Source: Fusarium oxysporum f. sp. lycopersici 4287
Taxonomy: Eukaryota; Ascomycota; Sordariomycetes; Hypocreales; Nectriaceae
Direction: 5' to 3'
NCBI RefSeq assembly: GCF_000149955.1
Contig: NC_030989.1
Coordinates: 3,233,839-3,297,838, forward strand
DNA length: 64,000 nucleotides
Shown here: piece by piece, positions 10,374 through 22,200 of the stretch
How positions within the stretch are numbered: position 1 is the first letter of the stretch
Layout of the letters: each line of letters opens with the position of its first letter
Notes under the pieces: model-generated
Databases searched by the model: none
Told to the model about the DNA's origin: nothing
The model's input: the letters and a program-made list of their open reading frames with translations, nothing else
Position numbers and translations under genes: made by a program

Positions 10374-11402
10374 ATGTCTATTTTGGACAGATATGGTCCC
10401 GAGGTGCAGAGAGTCCCTGCAGATGCCCCCATTGAAGACATCATTGCACTTCTCAAGCGTGACGGAGGTGTTTTCGTGAAAGGACTTGTATCTGAGGCAG
10501 ATGTTGATAAGGCATATGATGAATGTCGAGCACGTTTGGACTCCGATGTCGAATGGTCGGGCAGCTTCTTCCCCAGCAAGTCCTCTTAATATACTTACTA
10601 GTATGACTGAACTAACTTGCGAACTTAAGAGGAGACGCAACGGGCGCCAAGCCTCCTTGCTCTCAGCCCTATATACGCGCGATCTCAGGTCATGAACCCA
10701 GTATACCAGCAAGTCGTCGATCATTTTCTTACTACACGCAGTTGGTTCTGGTGGGGCACTGAACGGAAGGAGTCGGTTTCTAAACCATACTTGCATTCTT
10801 GTACAGCTATGAGGATTGGACCTGGAGGCAAAGCGCAGCCACTTCATCGCGACGACTACATCAGTCATAATATCCATGACAATATCGAAAAATGGGATGA
10901 TGAGCGTGACGTGAACCGTGAATCTGCTGTTGGACTGTTTGTGGCTGGGTCAAAGGTCACAAAGGAGAATGGCGGTACGCAGTTTATCCAAGGAAGTCAT
11001 CTATGGTTAGTACTGCTTACCAGATCTTTCAAATATCAAAGGTGACTGACGAGCCACAGGGGTTCAGAACGTGGCCCTCCGCGTGTTGAAGACTGCATCT
11101 ATGCCGAGATGGACAAAGGAGATGCATTCATCATGCTTGCTTCAGCGTATCATGGTGGGGGTACCAATTCCACCAAAGACCAGCACCGCTTAGTCTTTGC
11201 TACATTTGCTGTTCGTGGCTTTTTGAGACAGGAAGAAAATCAATTCCTCGCTGTGCCTATAGAAACAGCGATGAAGCTTGACCAGGATATACAGGCATTC
11301 ATGGGCTATTCGATGAGCGATCCGGCATGCGGTTATGTTGAACAAGTAGATCCGATATATCTGCTTCGGCCAGAGCTCGAGAAAAGTCCTTCGGACTTTT
11401 AG
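10374..11402 (+). CDS. Phytanoyl-CoA dioxygenase (PhyH) family Fe(II)/2-oxoglutarate oxygenase
   Basis: Three exons (10374-10575, 10630-11005, 11060-11402) encode 306 residues. The first intron is a GC-AG intron: CCCCA is followed by GCAAGT, a branch-like CTAAC and TTAAG; splicing gives FFPKEETQ. The second is GT-AG. The family uses 2-oxoglutarate and O2 to hydroxylate or desaturate small molecules. The iron-binding facial triad is visible as HRDD (HxD, about residue 139) and the distal His in YHGGGTNST (about residue 222), followed by the HRLVF arginine that binds 2-oxoglutarate. Fungal PhyH proteins often tailor secondary metabolites. The neighbours on the same strand are a Zn2Cys6 regulator and an acetyltransferase, so a small pathway cluster is possible. 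The substrate is unknown. Confidence 0.85.
10576..10629 (+). other. GC-AG intron of the dioxygenase gene
   Basis: The donor is A|GCAAGT, the usual consensus for the rare GC-AG class, and the acceptor is TTAAG. The 54-nt intron contains GAACTAAC as a branch site. It is phase 1, and no GT donor nearby restores the frame into the conserved EETQRAPSLLALSPIYARS segment. Confidence 0.75.
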
Positions 11403-11647
11403 AAAGTTGAACATTAAGACAAATAATGACTTCTATGTATGACTTCAGTAGCTGAAAACTGAGGTGGATGCCGATATCCCACTTCTCCGAGTGCGGGTTC
11501 TAGCCACATAAATCGGCTCTGACGACAGCGAGGCGTGCCCCACTAGTAAATCGACAACTCCGAGGCCGACTCGTATCTTCTCATCCACCTTTTCTCTCGC
11601 TCCACCATCGTCTTTTACTTCCAAATTTGGCAATACACACAGCAATA

Positions 11648-13535
11648 ATGACAGGTAGTGATAATTCATCCTCAAATCGCCCAACTGCCCGTCGCAAAGG
11701 TGAGCACTGATTCTCTCTCTAATAATACTCTTGACCAAAATTACTGAGCTTTTCTTTAGACCCGGCTTGTGGGACATGCCGCAAAAAGTGTCGAAAATGT
11801 GATCGGAAACGTCCCATTTGCGATAGATGCCGCACCAAAGGCCTTCATTGCGAAGGATATCCTCCGCGTTTTCAATTTCAAGAGACATTGACGGTAACTC
11901 ACAGTCAATCCAGCTCTCAGGAAGTCACAGCAGATAGCCTTGATGCCTCGCCTTCACAGTCTGTGATCTTAAGCCAGTCACCTCCAGAATTGTCAATGCC
12001 ATCTGATCCCGTTGCTGCAACATTGTCGGCTTCACTTTCGCCTGATTACCCTGTCCTTGAGACGTCAGCCTTGACCTTGGCGTCGCCCCAAACATCAGCG
12101 ACTCTATCACTGTCGCCAGACGTTGTGTCCTTTACTGTCTCGCCATCAGCACACAATGACCTGCACAACGACATTGCGACGAATCGACATATTATTGACT
12201 ACTGTAAGACACCTGAAACACCGGAATGCGCACTCAGTAACAGACATCTCAGTTGACCAAACGCTAAGCGAGCATTTCATAATCCATGTACCGGGATTAG
12301 ACAACCCGTTCAGAGATTATGTTCTGCCCCTTGCCTACCAGCATCAAGGCATTCTGCATGCGCTACTCGGATTATCGGCATGTCATATGCATAACACTGG
12401 ACACGCGAACAGTCAGAGACTAGTCACGGTATCTCTTGGGTATAGATTATCAGCGATACGATCTCTTGCTTCTCTGTTGCACAAAGAAGACACCTCACGA
12501 CTAACACCTACTGAGGAGGAATATGTTCTGGCTATGGTATTACTGCTCGTGTTGCACGATGTACGGTTTAAACTTCTTGGATTCTTTACCGGATACCTGT
12601 TAACATGACTGCAGGTCTGTGAATCAGGCGTCTCAACACATGGGGCTCACCTGACAGGCGTATCGTTCCTATGCAAACGGATCGCCTGCCTTGACACCTC
12701 GCCTAGGCGTTCGAAAACAGCCATGTTCCTTATTTCCGCCTTATCTTGGTAAGTCCAAGCGCTGATGGTGCTCACGATAGGTGCTGATTCAATCAGGCTG
12801 GACATGCTGCGAGGCTTCAGCGGTGCTGAAAAGCTGTCCTACTCCACCGAAGTACGAGAATGTGTACGAGATCACGGAAGTCTTAGTCTTCATACACTCG
12901 TTGGCTGCCCGCCTGTGATATTCTTCAAAATTGGGCAAGTTCTCGAAGCAGGTAAAGCTTACCTAGCGGGAGACCTGCCAGTTGAACAGTTTGAGCAATT
13001 GCTTGACGGCGCTGAGAAGTTCTTCCGCGGCTGGGATCCCGATCAAGCCGTGTATCCCACCAACCACCAAGAATGGCGACACCTAGCTGAGGCATACAGA
13101 CACGCATGCTTGCTCCGCGTGATGAGGTTTCCCGACGCCTTTGCGATCTCATGCGATGACCCTCAGATCAAAGCCTCCGTCTCCGCGGTCCTCGATGTCT
13201 GTGCTACAATACCGAGAGACAGCGTGTTTTACAAGCGTTTACTATTTCCGCTGTTCCTGGCTGGAGCCGATACATGCTCTCCGCATCAAATACACTACGC
13301 AAGCTGGTGCATCAACGAGATCAAGCACTCTACAGGCTTCCAGCACCCGGCCATGACTGATTTATTGACCAAAGTCTGGGACGAGAGACGGACGAATCCT
13401 CGAGGATGGTCAAACGTTCCCTGGATGGAATTCGTAAGTTCATCGCATTCTTTCCCTTAGTCCGTACTGATACGAGCTTTTTTCTAGACTTGTTCCGAGC
13501 TTCTTCGTTCTCAACATGCATACCTCTTCTTTTGA
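11648..13535 (+). CDS. Zn2Cys6 fungal transcription factor
   Basis: Six exons (11648-11699, 11760-12203, 12253-12560, 12615-12748, 12797-13433, 13488-13535) give 540 residues, all joined by phase-consistent GT-AG introns of 48-60 nt. The zinc cluster CGTCRKKCRKCDRKRPICDR plus a last Cys lies at about residues 20-48 and should bind two Zn ions and CGG-type DNA half-sites; an extra Cys lies inside the first loop. A Ser/Pro/Thr-rich linker follows, then the fungal-specific regulatory region (DNPFRDYVLPLAYQHQGILH, later LSWLDMLRGFSGAEKL). The C-terminus WMEF-TCSELLRSQHAYLFF is typical of this family and depends on the last short exon. The gene lies 245 bp after the dioxygenase and 263 bp before the acetyltransferase, so it may regulate one or both. 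Confidence 0.87.
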
Positions 13536-13798
13536 CGGGCCGACGTTCCACTAGTGCTCCACCGTCCAAGTCGGAGTCGGCATCGGGGATATAATCGGAC
13601 TTGGCGATTGCAAGCGGTTGGGAGTATTGCTGTTTACGGAATAGCTTCGTCTCTGGGGATGATGGCTTGGCAATTGATGGGCATGAATAAAAGATGACAT
13701 GAAACTCTGGCGTTTCTTCACGATGAATTATATGATTTCCCAGACTTCTGTTCTTTTAACCTGCTATTTATCCATCTATCAGCAATACTACACATAAT

Positions 13799-14523
13799 AT
13801 GGCAGCGCAAGAGAAGAACCAGGCCGAGTTGGAGAAGGCATCCAAGCTGGCAAATGTTCCGCACTGCGAACAATATGAGAGGATGATCTCAGGCATGCTG
13901 TAAGTCAACACATGGGGCTCATTTGAGCGGTTCGATCTTACTTATACGATTGTAGATATGACTCACTCATTCCAAAACTCACAAATGCTCGTCTCGCAGC
14001 TCGAAAGGCCATGAACGAATACAACACCTGGTTTCCGGAAGGCGACGACTTCAACATCGAGTTTATCACCAAAAGGCGCGCTGAAATGCTGAAATCGTTC
14101 CTTGGGCACGTGGAAGACGACGAAGTCTTCATCGAGCCACCATTTAGAGTCGACTACGGCCCCAATATGTCAGTCGGAAAGAGATTCTACGCCAACTTCA
14201 ACTTAACGGTCTTGGATTCAGCTATCGTTACGATTGGCGACAGGGTTATGATTGGTCCAAATGTTATGATCTCGACAGCGACACATGAAACGGAGGTCGC
14301 AAGCCGCAGGGCCTGCATCGAGTATGCTTACCCGATCAACATAGGCGATGACTGTTGGATCGGAGGCGGTGTTACTATTTTGCCTGGTGTCACGATTGGG
14401 GAGGGATGTACGATAGGCGCTGGCTCTATCGTGACGCGCGATATTCCTGCCTGGAGCGTGGCTGTGGGATCCCCTGCAAGGCTTGTAAAAAAGGTGCAAG
14501 CGCTGGGCAAATTTGAGGAGTAA
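13799..14523 (+). CDS. Maltose/galactoside O-acetyltransferase-like protein (LacA/NodL family)
   Basis: Two exons (13799-13899, 13956-14523) encode 222 residues. The N-terminal helical part (MISGMLYDSLIPKLTNARL) is the maltose-acetyltransferase cap, and the rest is a left-handed beta-helix of hexapeptide repeats (VTIGDRVMIGPNVMI, INIGDDCWIGGGVTILPGVT, TIGAGSIVTRDIPAWSVAVG). The His of STATHE is the expected catalytic base. These enzymes transfer acetyl from acetyl-CoA to a hydroxyl of a sugar or related small molecule in the cytosol, usually as trimers. Length is normal. The same strand carries the dioxygenase and regulator upstream and the first GHKL gene 500 bp downstream. A decayed copy of the 3' end of this gene lies at about 18860-18931, in front of the second GHKL gene. 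Confidence 0.88.
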
Positions 14524-15030
14524 CAAAGCGCCTGGCTCGAGCTGAAAAGACAAGATAGCCCGAAGTCGGAGAAATCGATCGATGTTCCTTTTTTATCTTC
14601 AAGCTTTACCACCTTAAGCCCAGTATACAATGACCAGAATGGCTTGTCGCTCAAGCCGGGTCGCCAACAATTCATACCTGATAGCAAGAATGCATTGAAA
14701 CATAACGCAAAGCTCCTAGCGTTGGCAATGCGTCAACTAACCATACTTTCCTCATCTCCCGATAGAATGGAATGACCCATCATGGATGTTAATTTACCCG
14801 CTGAGCTTTAGAGGCGGTCCCAGAATAGGACAGCTGCAAGGTGATAACCTAAAATAGCTAAGGGTGCTGTGACCAACATGCATTCACAGAATGGGTACCT
14901 CAGGTTACTACAACCAGCACATGAACCCCCCCGTAACTCCTCTAGCTTGATACTTTTCTCGCGCTGAAATCTCTCATTTTTTCCACTACCTAAACTTGCG
15001 AGAAAACTAACACATACCTCATCACTGATA
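14524..15030. other. Intergenic region between acetyltransferase and first GHKL gene
   Basis: No gene is seen in these 507 bases. The last 100 or so, pyrimidine-rich before the ATG at 15031, are the likely promoter and leader of the GHKL gene. Confidence 0.5.
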
Positions 15031-18000
15031 ATGGCGACTCTGGAAGAGGCAGAGAGAATTGTGAAGGACGTGACGGGATATTATGGGTATCTGGACCATG
15101 ACATGATGGACGATATTGGCCGTTTCAATTCCGACTATCGTCGAAGGATTGATGAAAACTGGCTCAAGATGGAGAACGCCGCATGGCATTCCATCAAAGT
15201 GTAAGTGCCCCTAAGAGTAAGCATCAGTCCTCGTAATTAACAAAGTATTCAGTTTAGCAAGAAACATATGCGGGAGCGGTGCTAGATTCGTGTTCGAGCT
15301 TCTTCAAAACGCCGAGGACAACAGCTTTCGAAAAGCAGATGGCAAGAATGACCCCCCGTTTATCTCCTTTCAGATTCACCCAAAACATATCGTGGTTGAA
15401 TGCAACGAGGACGGATTCACTAGTTTAGATTTAAAGGCGATATGCTCCGTCGGAGAAAGCACCAAGACTGCGAAACATGGATATGTAGGTGCCAAAGGTA
15501 TCGGCTTCAAATCTGTCTTTATCGCTGCATCCCGCGTGCACATTCAGTCCGGAAACTTCTCGTTCGAGTTCCGACATAATAGGAACGACCCGGGTCTCGG
15601 AATGGTAAGGCCTATCTGGGTGAGGCCGACTGAGACGTTTCCTAGTCCCCTCACTCGCACGACACTTTATTTACACGACCAAGGCGACGAGGACGAGATA
15701 GAACATCTTAAAACGGTCATTGCCATGCAGTTTGACGACCTCCAGGAGACCTATCTCCTTTTCCTACGAAAACTGAGTAAGATCAGCGTCGCGTTCTATG
15801 ACGAAGAAGGAAATCTTCAACGGTCGAAACAGTTTACGAAGAAGAAGGTCGACGACTATCGTGTCTCTTTAGAAACTACGGTAGTTTCAGGTGACGAATC
15901 TGCTACAACAAGCCAAATGTATCACATTACAAAGCAGTTAGCTACGGGCCTGGCGCAGAGTGAGAGTCGTGACTCTGCTACTACTGAAGAAGCACGGAAG
16001 AGTCTCACCTCCGCGGAAGTTGTCTTGGCTTTTCCTCTGCAAAGTGACTATCAGCCTCACATTTCTACAGGGAGACAAGAACTCTTTGCTTTTCTGCCCT
16101 TCAGGACTTCAGACTACAAGGTAAGCAGTATTCGAGTCTCGACATCCACTCTGGAAGTCAGCTGACCAATAGCTAGTTTCACATCTAGTCGGAATTTGAT
16201 ACGAATGCCAACCGGCAGGATATTGTGAATATGACAAGGAGAAATTTGAACATTCGCGATTGGATTGCCAAGACATTTCTGCAGGCAATTTTGGAATTCA
16301 GCCAACATCCATTTCTTTGCCACAACTGGCCACTGTTTCTCCCATCTCAGGGCAGTGGACATGACTCGTTTTGGTCCGGTTAGATGCCAAGATTCTATCT
16401 CTCGTTCAGAATAATCCTATCCTATGATCGAGAAACAGGAGTGACTTCCGTCTCATTTGCGAAGTCGTGGTAGCCTCGAATGGCATGAAACACGACGGAG
16501 GCAAAGTCTTGCTGTTAAATCGCTCACAATGCAGATGTCTATGATGAGTTGCGTCAGTCTCCTGAGAGCAGCATAGAAGACATAAAGGTTGCTTTATTCT
16601 CTTTTAATGACTTCCTCCAAAGCGAGGACGGTAATTGGACCCAGAGCCTATCAAAACAGCAAAGATATTTCCTGTCGTCTATCCTGATGGGACTACCGTG
16701 TTGCGGTCCATGGGTGTGGAATTCGCAATAGCAGATCGGGATAACCTACGACCCTAGTTCTCTGACAAGATTGCTCTCCTCGGCTTTGACTTGGGGGATA
16801 TCCATCGATTAAAACCATTATTTAGCTGGCTGAAGATTCAAGAGCGATACCTCTCTAAATGCGTCGTGGAAATAACAGCAATTTCAGGCGATTCAAGGGT
16901 GCCAATACCATTGCAGAAAAGAGACTTAGGTCTCAAAGCCTATCAAATATGCTGGTACGTGTAGCCACTGACATGCCTGACCGCTGCTAATGAGCAATAC
17001 ATCGCAGAGTTGCAGCCACATTCAGGAGTCCCCGCTTTCAACATGACGAAACCCATCTTTACGACCAGCTGCGTGCTATGAAAGTCTTGGAGGTTGAAGG
17101 AATCTCCTCCGTTCTGAAATTGAGTCAAAATAGCGGACGATACGAAGCCAGAATTTCGACAGCCAGTAAGCATATCGACGAGCCAGCTGGAAATCTTACT
17201 ATATACGTACAACGAGATCGAAGAGCGCAGGAAGTGTGTTTCGGATCAGTCCTTCCCAGGAAGTTTGCAGCATGGCTCATGCGTAACCCACATACTAATA
17301 TTGATGGTAATGTGGAGGTTGATATTATCAACGCCCTGACTTCGATTTTTGCCAGCGACCGTGCCGTTCTTGATGAGATTATTGACGATCAGGGCATGAT
17401 ACAGTTGCAGTTTGAAGATCCGGATGAGGATTTGAATGAAGAAGAGATAGGCGGTGAACAGGTCGAAGATAACCATGCATCTGATTCGACCCCAGAACCT
17501 GGTTATGAGGTTTCTGACCCGGTTCTCACTCCGACTCATTCATCAGTGGACGATGCCTCAATTCTACCATCGGCGGTGCGAGGTTTTGAAATCGAAGATG
17601 GGGCTTTGGAAACCGAGGGAGAGATAGTTGAGATTCAAAGCAGCACATCCCATCAAGTTCGCCGAGGCGATGGAAGTACCTCGCGGTCCCTACTTCATCA
17701 TTCACCACAGGGCAGACCTTTCAGCCCAGAGCAGTTGAATATCCACCGCCCAATTCCTTCATATCCAGCCTCCCAAGCGACCGAGGACCAGCGATATCGA
17801 ACGATTCTCGAAAGAGTCATCGCGGCAGCTCGATTTGCGAGCTTTCCATCTGGTGGGGCATTTGACTTGAATGACCTGCGAGATGCCTTACCTGATTCTG
17901 GAGAAACAAAATCATACTTGAGTTATGATGGGTTGGATGTGTTGAGTAGATTTCAATCGACTAGCTAACAAGAACGCGATAAAAAGATAGGAGCTGCTGG

Positions 18001-18596
18001 AGAACTCTACGTAAGTACCATAATCAAAGTGACACGGATTCTTAGGCTGAACTTTCACTTGCAGGTATTTGAGCTGTTATCGAAGCTCGAGCTACGGGGC
18101 TGTGGTCGTGGTAACTGGCAAAGCACTATAAGAACATATGCAAACATTCATCTGGAGTACGCCGATCTGTCTCACTGGCCTAATCGTGAGACAGCAGACC
18201 TTGTCTACTCAGATACCCAAGGAGATCTGACACGTATTTTGGTCGACGCCGAAATCCTTAGTGGGGATTGGTCTGCAAGACTTCCAAAGTACTACATACA
18301 AGTAAAGACGACAACTGGGCCATGCGGAACACCATTCTATATGAGTGGAAACCAGTACCGACTGGTAAGCCTTGTTGCCATGCATTCTGCTAACATGAGC
18401 TAATGGCACACAGATGGAACGTATCCACCACAGTTCAGATTTTGCAGAAGTCTATATCATTTTTCGTGTCTACTTCTTGCTGGATAGGGAGCAGATTAAG
18501 TACTGCGTATACCCCGATCCAAAAAGACTTCAAGATGATGAAAAGCTCATTTTCACTGGGACGACATGGTCGGTCAGTCCTAGGCTCCAAGTTTAA
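15031..18596 (+). pseudogene. GHKL ATPase / NO VEIN-like gene, copy 1, broken
   Basis: The start is well preserved: exon 15031-15200, a 52-nt intron, then a long exon to 16120. It holds a GHKL ATP-binding fold with N-box FELLQNAEDNSF, G1 box VECNEDGF and G2 box GYVGAKGIGFKSVF. Downstream the frame is broken: TAG at 16186 (avoidable only by a shifted acceptor), a one-base shift near 16380, TGA at 16425, an apparent deletion of about 620 codons near 16520 relative to copy 2, another shift near 16660, TAG at 16755, a TGA formed across the intron 16955-17007, and TAA at 17966. After that come exons to 18596 carrying a NOV_C (DUF3883) domain: KIGAAGELYVFELL, then YYIQVKTTTGPCGTPFYMSG with the QxK of a PD-(D/E)XK-like nuclease core. 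Introns are still well formed, so decay looks recent. Function unknown; plant NO VEIN has the same two-domain plan. Confidence 0.8.
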
Positions 18597-18689
18597 ACCC
18601 AATCATAGCAATACAGATAGAAAGGCCATAATGAATAACCTGACCCCATGAATCAATTTCAAACTTGTCCTAGATTTCCAGTTTTCTAT

Positions 18690-18931
18690 TGACCTTAGTC
18701 TTTACTCTATATGAGGCGCCGTTTTCAACACGAGTGCCGCTTAGCCAGCGTTCCCACTGGCCCCATGTTCAACTGTTCTATCTGAGATCCAGTGACCGAG
18801 AACGACAGTGCCATTGCCAGTGCGGTATCCCGAGTCTTCAGTTAACTTGTCCAGCATACCACACTAGCGTGACTGTGGGATCCACTGCGAGGGCTGTTGA
18901 AAAGGTACAAGTTCGAGGACTGATTAAATGA
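18690..18931 (+). pseudogene. Decayed 3' end of a second acetyltransferase gene
   Basis: The last 65 or so bases align with the end of the intact acetyltransferase: AGCGTG-CTGTGGGATCC, then C-CTGC-AGG and AAAAGGT-CAAG, giving YHTSVTVGSTARAVEKV against WSVAVGSPARLVKKV. Upstream, similarity fades within about 40 bases (PAY/PAW still matches) and no open frame with hexapeptide repeats remains. The fragment lies on the same strand and directly before the second GHKL gene, as the intact gene lies before the first. It is best read as the remnant of a duplicated acetyltransferase. The exact left end is unknown. Confidence 0.65.
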
Positions 18932-19248
18932 AGGTTTGGGCAATTGTCTGTATTAAATTACCGAGAATGGAAGGTCATTCCTAATATGAGATAGCTTCAG
19001 GATGCAAAGCATAGGGGAAGCGTTCTGCTGGTGGTGAACGACAGGGGTGGTGTGATGGGCTTGCAGCATAGGCGTCTCAGAATATGCATGTTGGTGATGT
19101 TCACTAGACAACCCTTGCCAGCCGTAATCTCGCCATACCATGACCCTTTCTCATTCATCGTGTCCTTTCAAATCCTGTTCCTCAAGACAATCGCTTTTAC
19201 GTTACGTCTACATTCTGTATCTACAACTTTTGGGTACAATTTACGACC
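18932..19248. other. Intergenic region before second GHKL gene
   Basis: These 317 bases hold no gene. A pyrimidine-rich, ACAAC-containing leader precedes the ATG at 19249. Confidence 0.45.
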
Positions 19249-22200
19249 ATGGCAAGCGAACAAGAGGCAGAGCAAATCATACGAAGCTTGAACAGCGATA
19301 TTAAGTAAGTCAACTCAGATGAGTGATTGGAATTGCCTTCATTGACATTAAAGACTCGGAAAACACATCAAAAACAGCGCGAAGAGGTTGTTGTATGAAG
19401 TGCTCAGGTTCACGAACAGCAGAGTCTTCGCCAAGGCCATCGCAGCAGAAATGGCTCCTTCAGTGGTATTCAGAGTACTAGCTTCCGACAGAATCGTTAT
19501 CGAATTGAATGATGACGGCCTTACCAAGGCAGATCTGGAGGCAATTTGCGGACCAGCCAGCGAAGAACAACCGAAGGGATTCGATTTCAAAGAAATTGTA
19601 GTTGCCTGTAAGAAGGTTCATATTCAGTCCGGGAATTTCTCTTTTGAGTTTCAGCATAACATATTTGACCTAACCGACAGCCTGATGCGTCCTGTTTGGG
19701 TCTCTCCAGCTAAAACTACCCCCGTCAATTTGACTCGCATCACGCTTTACCTTCATGATCAAGGAGACAAAAATGATGTTGAGAATCTGAGAAACATCGT
19801 TCATTCTCTGTTCGAGGGCCTACATGAGGCAACCCCTCTATTTCTCAAAGATCTTGAACTCGTGAGTATTAAATTCTCTGATTCGAGTGATACCATCTAT
19901 CGTTCCAAGAATCTGAGGAAGGAAAAAGTCGATGAGCATCGAGTTCGCATTAGTGTGACCAGCATTGAATGCGGCGAAGCAAGCACCTGCAGCCAGCTTT
20001 ATCATATCACAGAAGAGCCAGTGGAACGCGGAACAACAGAAATCATACTGGCATTTCCCCTCACAGACGACTTCAAGCCTCTAGTTGATGATCTTATCAC
20101 GGGACAATGTTTCAACTTTGTGCCACTGCATCCATCAAAATACAGTGTAAGTTGACTACAATCAGCCAAGGCCCATCCACTAATCATTGTATCTAAGTTC
20201 CACGTTCACTCTGACTTTGATTTTCAAGATGAGCGGAGTAATGCGCTTGTAGAATCAATAGCCAACAGCTTCCACCTCCCGAATCAAGTAGCTTCCGCAT
20301 TTTGTCGAGCTATTCTACAGTTTCTTGAGCACCCAACGCTTTGCTATCACTGGCCACTATTCCTAACGAGACAACAACGCCTATGGGATACATTCCGGAT
20401 TAGAGTCGATATCTTTATTAAAGAGTGGATCGGCCAAAACCCGGTTCTAAGATCCAGAAACTTGAAACACTGGCGCCTTATCAGCCATGTAGCCAGGCCT
20501 AGCGCAGATTTTGAAGACGAGAATAACGAGCCGCTGTTGGAAGATCCAATGCATGATACATTTCTTTCGCACGATTACCCTCTAGCTGCAGCACTCAGTC
20601 TGAAGGATTATGGCCTCGCCGCCCTGACCAGGTCTCAATTCCTCGATCTGTTGGAAATCGATTTGGAGAATCCCAACTCAAAGATGCGCACAAACACCTC
20701 GAAAAGTTGGCATAGCGCCGTAGCTCGTCTTCTTTCACGGATTCTCACTGATGATGAATGTTCCCGGTTGAAATCACTTCCTCTCATTCAACTGACAGAT
20801 GGCAGTTGGACATCAGTAGCGTCTGGGCCAGTTTATTTTCCCGACGCTGAGAACAGCTGTTTACCCGAAGCTTTGAACATCCGTGTCGCTTCTTACTTGG
20901 CAAGCCAGGAGCCTGAACGAAAATCTTTATATCGGCAGCTGGGAGTTTCTCAGACGAAAGTGATTGAAGTCAGACAGATGATTCTGGACAGTTTCGAATG
21001 TTCAGGTACTCTATCCCTTAAAGACGTTCAGAGCTATCTTCATTATTTATACCTCACTCATCAATCATTTACCCTTGAAAACGAGCGGCCTTATCGACAA
21101 GTGCGGGTCTTCACAACGGACATGAATCTTCAATGTCCCCAGAGCACCGTTATCCATTTAATGGGCACGGATGATCCATATAGCCTTGAGAGCTTCCTCG
21201 ACCCGGCGTTGTTGGTTGCTAACCTACATGCCAGCTTCTTACATTCGGAAATATCGAACAATGGACCGAAACAACCGAGTCTTTTCCACCCATCTTGGAA
21301 ATCATGGTTGTGCAATTGCGTTGGCATAAGGGAACGTTTAAGTCTAACAGGTCCCAAATCAGACGTCAAGTCGGATGCTCAGTCGGATGCCGCAAACGAT
21401 GATTACCCAACAGTTGGCGCAAGCGAAACTTTGTCCAATGCTCTTGATTATGTATCCAAGCACCATAAAGACAAGTTTTTGGGTATCTTAGAGCACCTCT
21501 GGGTGTTTGAGGGGCCTGCGATCCTCAAATGTCCAGCTCTTGTATCAAAAATCAAAGGCCTTCCTGCACTCACCCTGTGCAGCGTGGATTCTTCACGGGA
21601 GCTACAAATAACATGGTTCCCATCGAATCACCTAAAAAGCTACGTAAGAAATTTCATGGAGCACCCTGATGAATTTCCATTCCTCAAGCTTGACGAGGAG
21701 AAAGATATCAACCTTGCCCTCGCATCTAAGTGGGCGTTTCTGACGAAGAACCTTGGTGTGAAATGGAAGTATGATTTGAGCTTTCTACTGGAGATTTTGA
21801 AGTCTATTAGGCGTCATTCAGGCACCGCCCTCTCATCTTCACAGATAGAAAAGGTCCTTGCACTGTACGCTACTATAGGCGAAAAGTTCCCTCTATCCAC
21901 AATCGAAGACAAGGAACAAGCCCTGTAAGTCTTCATTTGCAGTGCCCCAATTGGCTTTAACATCTCGACAGGGACTTCTTCAATGATTCCGCTATATTCT
22001 ACATCAATGATGAGAAACCAGTCTGGACGAGGTCTTCAAGTTGTCTTTGGGCTGCACCTCGATATATGGTCTCAGCGGACTCCATCGGGAGCTTTTACGG
22101 GAAGATGAGTCGCGACGAACAGCAATTGAAGGATATCACCAATCTATTTCATAATGAGCTCAACATCAAAGATGCTACAGCTGAAGACTTGATACAAGAG

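Noticed and set aside
12632..13921. A 17-bp identity, TCAACACATGGGGCTCA, shared by exon 4 of the regulator gene and the intron of the acetyltransferase gene
   Set aside because: No similarity extends beyond it; one such match in a 64-kb window is only mildly unlikely by chance.
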